Origin: Haliclystus octoradiatus
Taxonomy: Eukaryota > Cnidaria > Staurozoa > Stauromedusae > Haliclystidae
Assembly: GCA_916610825.1 (NCBI GenBank)
Contig: OU744448.1
Location: 12,376,436-12,440,435, forward strand
Direction of reading: 5' to 3'
DNA length: 64,000 nucleotides
Of the stretch, positions 58,567-64,000 are shown piece by piece. Below the pieces are notes generated by a model that made no database searches, had not been told where the DNA came from, and worked only from the letters and a program-made list of their open reading frames with translations. A program made the position numbers and the translations under genes. How positions within the stretch are numbered: position 1 is the stretch's first letter; every line of letters starts with the position of its first letter.

Positions 58567-61500
58567 CGATTAGATGGAAGACAATTTCATGATTATCGCT
58601 CACTCAAGGTATCATTTGGTACAGACTTTGGTCATTGTGAGGCAACAATTGGACGCACACGGTAAGGCGGTAGTATGACACAAGTCAATCAATGCTTGAT
58701 TCTGATTTTAAATGGAGTTAATAGGAAAAATGGGTAACGCTGGTTATCACAGTGCCGTGTGATTCATTGCTTTATTGCTTAGCCAGACCGTGGACTATTG
58801 CTCATTTTGTTATGTATGGCTTATCTTTTAAGGGTATTGGCTCAAACGTCATGTGAAATAATTAAGCCAATGGGTTCTCATCCTACAGAAGGACAACTCC
58901 ATTTTAATGTGGAGCTATCATCTATGGCATCACAAGAATATGATTCTACAAGGTAAACACATACATACTTGCTCATCAGACTAACAATATGATATCTCCT
59001 AAAAGTTGACCTACTTTCTGCCAATTGATTTGGCATGATGGTTTTGTACTGGCCAAATGGCAAATACTTACGTTGATTATCTAGTGTTTTCAAATGTTGC
59101 GTTCAATTTCAAGGATGTTGTGAACATTTACAATCCTTAAATCGTCTATAAATGCACACATCAGCATTGTACTTTTAACACTTCGGATTTTGAAAATAAG
59201 ATGCATTTCAATAGTTTTCAGTAGACTGAGAAGAATCTAAATTCAAGTGTTTGGTGGATTTCAGTATGGCTCCAGTAGGTTACCCAATCCCATTCCATTA
59301 TGTTTTCAATAGGTTTTCAGTAGCGATTCAGTATATCCAAGATTCATAGTGTAATCCTATGTAGGATATGTTTAAAGTTGTTCCTTATTCTGAATGAAGA
59401 TTAGGGTATGTTCTCTAATTAGATAGACATTCCACATTTCATTTGATAATCATAATAATTTGATAATTTTGATAATCATTTTTCTCCTTATGTTTGTTTT
59501 TTAGTATCACAACTTCTAGTCTTGGCTTTATATATGTTGTCTTGAATCTTGATGTGTTGTTTTAGGTCATCTAAGGTTGCTGTTGAAACCAGTCGATTTC
59601 TAGAACGCTGCTTAAAAGAGTCTAAGCCAGTGGATTTGGAATCACTTTGTATTGTAGCTGATGAACAGGTAGCCATTGGTGATTCAATTCAAATGTAACT
59701 TAACAATCACAGTGTGTTAGCAATATAATGAAATTTTACTTATCCGCTCAGGTTTGGTCACTACGTGTAGACATCCACATACTTGATGATAATGGTAACA
59801 TTCTTGACTGTGCTTGTATAGCTGGCATTGCGGCACTTGCGCATTTCAGGTATCATCATGCCTCATTGTCCACCAATTCTCACTTTATTACCGGACATTA
59901 TTGATGTACTGATCTAATCCTTGATTTGGCATTGTTTATTATTTTTTCAATAGGCGTCCTTGTGTCACTGTGAATGGAAGTGAAGTCATCATTGTAAGTT
60001 TATAAATTCCATCTACTAAGTGTAGGATAAAAGTATGTACAAATCATGGATAACTCTTTAAATTGTGCAAACTTGATGGCACACTTCCCATATGATGTCA
60101 TTTTCCAAACATACAATGATGTCAGTACAGGCAAACGTTAAACTTATGGGAAACCCGTATCAAGGTCGTGTAATAAGAAGCAAGAACTCATCCTTCTTTG
60201 TTGTTACATAATCAAATTTATCATGTTCAAATAATTTCTCTTAATCGGCCATTTCAAAATTTTGTTTGCTCTTACTTTGCTCATACTTTAATTTAATTTA
60301 GAAGTGTGCCATTTGAAGAACAAGACATGTTGCTGTCCCTTCATTTATTTTTATTTTTAATAGCATACGCAGGGCCCGAGAAAAGGTTTTGCCTACCGGA
60401 ATCCCAAGTTTATCCAAACATTTTCTTCAGAATTTTGCCCACCACAAACCAACGAAGCAATGAAGATCTTCAGCATTAATGACAATATTAAATATGGAAT
60501 TACCATGGAACTGTCTTGTTCAGTTCCAATTCTGAACTCTCAAAATTGAGAATGCCACAAAGGAAGTAATTTAACCCAATTTAGATTACTAACAAAATAT
60601 TGGGATTTGGCTTCTGAATCAGAAGAGGTTTTTCGAAGTCAGAATATCAATAGAAATCCTACTAAATTTGTTTTACAACAATTACAAATTTCTGATTTTT
60701 GTCAATTTAGCTCAGACTTCCGGGATCCCTACTTTTCCCATAACCCTGAGCATACACATTAAATCAGACTCCTCCACTATCTGCAGATTGGATAGACGGT
60801 CCAATTGCATACATTTGTGTTGTTATTAGGCCTAATGAGTTGTTTCCAATGTATAGGCTATTATTATATCTTTGTGCATTTTTATTAATCCATAGCATCC
60901 AATGGAAGAAAAGCCTCCTGTTCCACTGAACGTTTATCATATTCCACTTTGTGTCTCTTTTGGTCTATCAAAAGACAAGTAAACATTTTGAAACATTAGC
61001 ACAGATATATATCCATATCATACTATGTAGGCTATTACTTCTTTCGTGATCAAGCATATGTGCTTTTTCTATAGTGATGCTGTGTTTGTGGATCCCAGTA
61101 AAGAAGAAGAGCTCAGTATCAGTGGGCGATTGGTCGTTGCTGCTAATTCATATGCAGAATTGTGCTTCATAGATATCCGTGGTGTTGAATTAGAATTGCA
61201 TCAAGTATGTAATAGAATGTATCATAGCTGGTATTTGTTGTAGTCTAACCTGTTTGTAGTGGCACGATCTGTTTTTTCACCATCTGAATGCCACATTGCT
61301 TTTGATGTTTTCTTGGAAACACTAATTCTCTCCACTGTGCTCTACAGTGTAACCCGCTTAAATGCAAAAATTGCCAACAATTCCAGTTGCATTTATCCAA
61401 ATTTGCACTTATCCGAAATTGTGTAGGAAACATTTGCCCAGAAAATAATTTCTAGGGTTTCAGATTCAGGTTGCAATTAAGCGGAAATTTCACTTATCCA

Positions 61501-63283
61501 AATTGCACGGGTTGCACTGTATCAGTCTTATGCTTAATTAGAATAATTGTGCAAGGTATAATTGAAAAGATTGTCAGGGATATTAAGTAAATAGTGTACT
61601 GTACATACATTATACTGCATTGGTTGAACATGTTTTTCTTGCTCTATGTGTGGGAGTAGGTATTCAAAAACAAAACAATATTTGAATCAGGACCATAATT
61701 CAAAGTTACTCTTACAGCTAACACACTTGCTTACTAACTCTTCATCGTGGGCCTACACTGATTATCCGCATGTAGTGATCTAGGGAATAGTTTGGTTAAT
61801 GAATTCCATTTTGATTCTTTTTTATCTTGCGTTAGATATTACAATGCTCAAAAATTGCCGCTGTGAAAGCTGTTGAGATTAATTCCGTTATCAAAAAAGC
61901 ATTGTCACATGACTCAACAGTAAGGTAGGGTTAGAGCCATTAAGTTCATTGTATTCTCCATAGTTTTAACTTGTGTTCTGTGATTCTAATGATCTGTATA
62001 TTTTCAGATGCCCAGCCAAAGTTACCAAAGTTACTGTTGGTTCTCTTCCTGAAAATTCCTCCCGGCAGCCTCTTATAACACAAACTGAAAGAAATCGACC
62101 ATCAAGATCACGAAAGAGTCAACCCGCAAGTAAGATGATTATGTACTATCTGCTAAATGGAAATACAGTATACAACACATATTGTAGGATAATCGTTAGA
62201 CGATGACTCAAGATAACCACAGTGTAGTTATCAACAGAATCAATCTCTTAGTATCACTACATTTACATATATGACATATAAATGAGGCTACATAACAGAG
62301 AGGCTGGACTATATATTGATTATCAGACACATATGATGTTTTATATGTATAATGCATTGTAGGTGTCCTACCTCAGTTTCAGCTTATTCATCTTGAATGG
62401 AGTATGCAACAAACAATATTATTATTGATCGAAATTTCGAACACCATTATGAATTTATGATCTTTACTAATCGAATCCAGATAATTCCCAATGTTCTATG
62501 TTGTGATGGACTAATTTGGGATAATAACTTCCACCAGGCCTATATCATCCCTACTTATTACATCACACCAACTTCATTCATCACATTGTTTTCCTGACCT
62601 GCACAATTTGTTTTGAATTTTTTTGGATTTGTTTACTAATATTGATTTCAGCATATAATCCATTACATAAATGCTTACTACTGAAAATACATTTTCTAGA
62701 CAGAGAGAATACAAAAACACAAAATAAATAATTAAAATCATCTTACTGTAATTATAAAAAAAGACACAGATACAAAAGACAAACAAATTTTGCCAAGTTT
62801 AAATTTATATCACCCTGTTAATGCAATGAATAATGAAGCAGTTCTCAAACTCGTTTTTTCGTATGACATTGAGAATTAATCAGACCTCGAGGCTCTATTT
62901 TCAACCTCAGCCTATGACTTCGGTATAGATGCTTATCTATCTCACTCATGCGAAACAAATTCATGAAAATTGAATGGCCCAATTTACTTTGCATTGCAGA
63001 TACAGACGCAATAGAAGAGATGGAAGTAGATGAAGAACCAATTATAATAAAACCACAATCTGACCAACCATCTCTTTCGCATCCTAAAACAGTTATTCAA
63101 ATTGCTTCTGGTGAGTTCATTATGCTGTACACAGTGCACAACGCATGTTTCGTTCTTCCATTTATTTGCTAGATTTAAAATGATTTTTCTTTATTAACAA
63201 GATGATGACAGTAATCATGATGATTCCGGAAGTGAAGAAGATGAAGTCAGTACATTGGCTGCCTCCGATTTGAACGGATCACA
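58567..63283 (+). CDS. EXOSC9: EXOSC9 (Rrp45), RNase PH-like core subunit of the RNA exosome, 11 exons seen, both ends incomplete
   Basis: Exons 58567-58661, 58833-58952, 59566-59668, 59752-59849, 59954-59993, 60896-60978, 61075-61204, 61836-61924, 62008-62129, 63000-63110 and 63202-63283 are GT-AG and phase-consistent. The protein is a structural member of the six-subunit RNase PH ring of the nuclear and cytoplasmic exosome. Matches to the family in order: RLDGRQFHDYRSLKVSFGTD, TEGQLHFNVELS, ERCLKES, ESLCIVADEQVWSLRVDIH, FVDPSKEEE and ILQCSKIA. The C-terminal exons are acidic (EEMEVDEEP; DDSGSEEDE), as in animal EXOSC9 tails. The first exon with the initiator Met was not found, and the last exon seen ends in the donor GTGAGT, so the C-terminus probably continues past it. 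Animal EXOSC9 is regarded as lacking catalytic residues. Confidence 0.93.
59205..59365 (+). repeat. Dispersed repeat, related to 23310-23530
   Basis: AGACTGAGAAGAATCTAAAT, TTTTCAGTAGCGATTCAG and TATCCAAGATTCATAGTG match the inverted copy in a coronin-7 intron. Here it lies in an EXOSC9 intron. Ends are undefined. Confidence 0.5.
60370..60748. mobile_element. hAT-type MITE, 7/8 target duplication, in an EXOSC9 intron
   Basis: CAGGGCCCGAGAAAAGG starts the left end; the right end reversed reads CAGGGTTATGGGAAAAG. CCGGAA follows in both arms. AGCATACG (60362-60369) and AGCATACA (60749-60756) flank the element. Its left terminus resembles that of the element at 5079. Confidence 0.75.
62440..62680 (+). 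repeat. Dispersed repeat shared with coronin-7 intron 1
   Basis: CAGATAATTCCCAATGTTC, GGGATAATAACTTCCACC, TTATTACATCACACCAAC and TTTTCCTGACCTGCACAATT parallel the sequence at 36990-37260 on the same strand. It lies in an EXOSC9 intron. Confidence 0.5.
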
Positions 63284-64000
63284 GTGAGTTGTTGTTTTTA
63301 TGCTTCTCTAAAAATCAACAATTAATACATAAATGATATATACAACAAAATTAACAATAAAGTGACAGGGACAGACATAGATTAAGCAGTAAATAATTAG
63401 CAGAGTATAAAGATATATATTATAGGTTGTGGCTATTGATGTAAATAATCAAATGTAGTGCATATCCTCCACTGGGCGTTCGAAGAGGTCTATAATAAAT
63501 AAAAAAGTAAAAAATAATAATTGACCTGAAATTTCCAATTTGTGCTTTTCAAGTTGTTAATAGAGCACCAATCAAGTTCAAAGTAAGATGTTTTGAATGT
63601 ATCCTCTTACATCTCAGTAGGTTCTCGTAAAAGGTAGCCCTTAATTAATGGCACGTCCTGTATATCATATGTAATGATGAAGCGACCCCTGGATGACTTT
63701 ATAAAGGGCCTACGGAACCTAATTGAACTTCAGACCGCAATAGACAGGTTCAATACAATAAAGATGATAATTACTGTAGGCATGCAGTTGGCTGATTGGC
63801 CGATACGTCATGACGGACTTTTTGATAACCATGCGCTAGTATTCAGTATAGGATGTTATTGTTATCTTAGTAGAGCAACCGCTACATTTTTATTGCCGAT
63901 ATGTTATGTAGAGAATCCGGAAAGGATGCGAAAAACTTTCAATAGAATTTCTCTTTATAACATTATAATTAAGAGAAGCGGTACAAGGTTATTATGTTAT
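63284..64000. other. Downstream EXOSC9 intron or 3' flank
   Basis: The exon ending at 63283 has a good donor, so this is probably intron. I see no further exon before the window ends; the remaining tail of EXOSC9 is expected to the right. Confidence 0.4.

Noticed and set aside
1-64000. CRISPR arrays, bacterial operons or rRNA genes
   Set aside because: No regularly spaced short repeats with unique spacers, no polycistronic layout and no rRNA-like sequence; the gene structures are eukaryotic throughout.

Overview
This window comes from an AT-rich animal genome. Its protein-coding genes are split by GT-AG introns of a few hundred bases and sit in a dense bed of transposon-derived repeats. The families present (ubinuclein, a polycystin-1-like channel, a type 9-like adenylyl cyclase, coronin-7, PRORP, EXOSC9), the short introns, the compact spacing and the base composition suit a marine invertebrate. 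A deuterostome such as an ascidian is possible, but nothing here fixes the species.

Layout. A ubinuclein-like gene runs off the left edge (minus; first coding exon 696-899). A degenerate non-LTR retrotransposon (5143-7699) lies inside an older hAT-type element. A four-exon polycystin-1-like channel gene (plus, 8572-13450) converges on an intronless adenylyl cyclase (minus, 14599-18198). Coronin-7 (minus, about 20047-41695) fills the centre with at least 29 exons; the exons found keep phase throughout and give 926 codons, close to the roughly 925 residues of the human protein. A small EF-hand gene (plus, to 47281) converges on PRORP, the protein-only mitochondrial RNase P nuclease (minus, 47725-54419, two exons). 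EXOSC9, a core exosome subunit (plus, 58567 onward), runs to the right edge; its first coding exon was not found and its last may lie outside.

Mobile DNA makes up most of the rest. Five hAT-type elements have clear terminal repeats and 8-bp (or 7/8) target duplications. There are also foldback elements with TA-flanked or long inverted repeats, a tRNA-headed SINE with a 12-bp target duplication, a 3.9-kb inverted-repeat element carrying a 12-copy minisatellite, and a MULE-like element in the PRORP intron containing a near-perfect 0.68-kb palindrome. The most unusual item is a pair of type I hammerhead ribozyme motifs 261 nt apart in coronin-7 intron 1, the layout of an animal retrozyme that could release a small circular RNA. 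A second oddity is a minisatellite in coronin-7 that repeats the start of an exon together with its splice acceptor.

The genes are mostly housekeeping or signalling loci with no operon-like relation. PRORP and EXOSC9 are both RNA-processing enzymes but act in different compartments. All exon models were built by eye from splice signals, phase continuity and remembered family motifs; no alignment or search was run.
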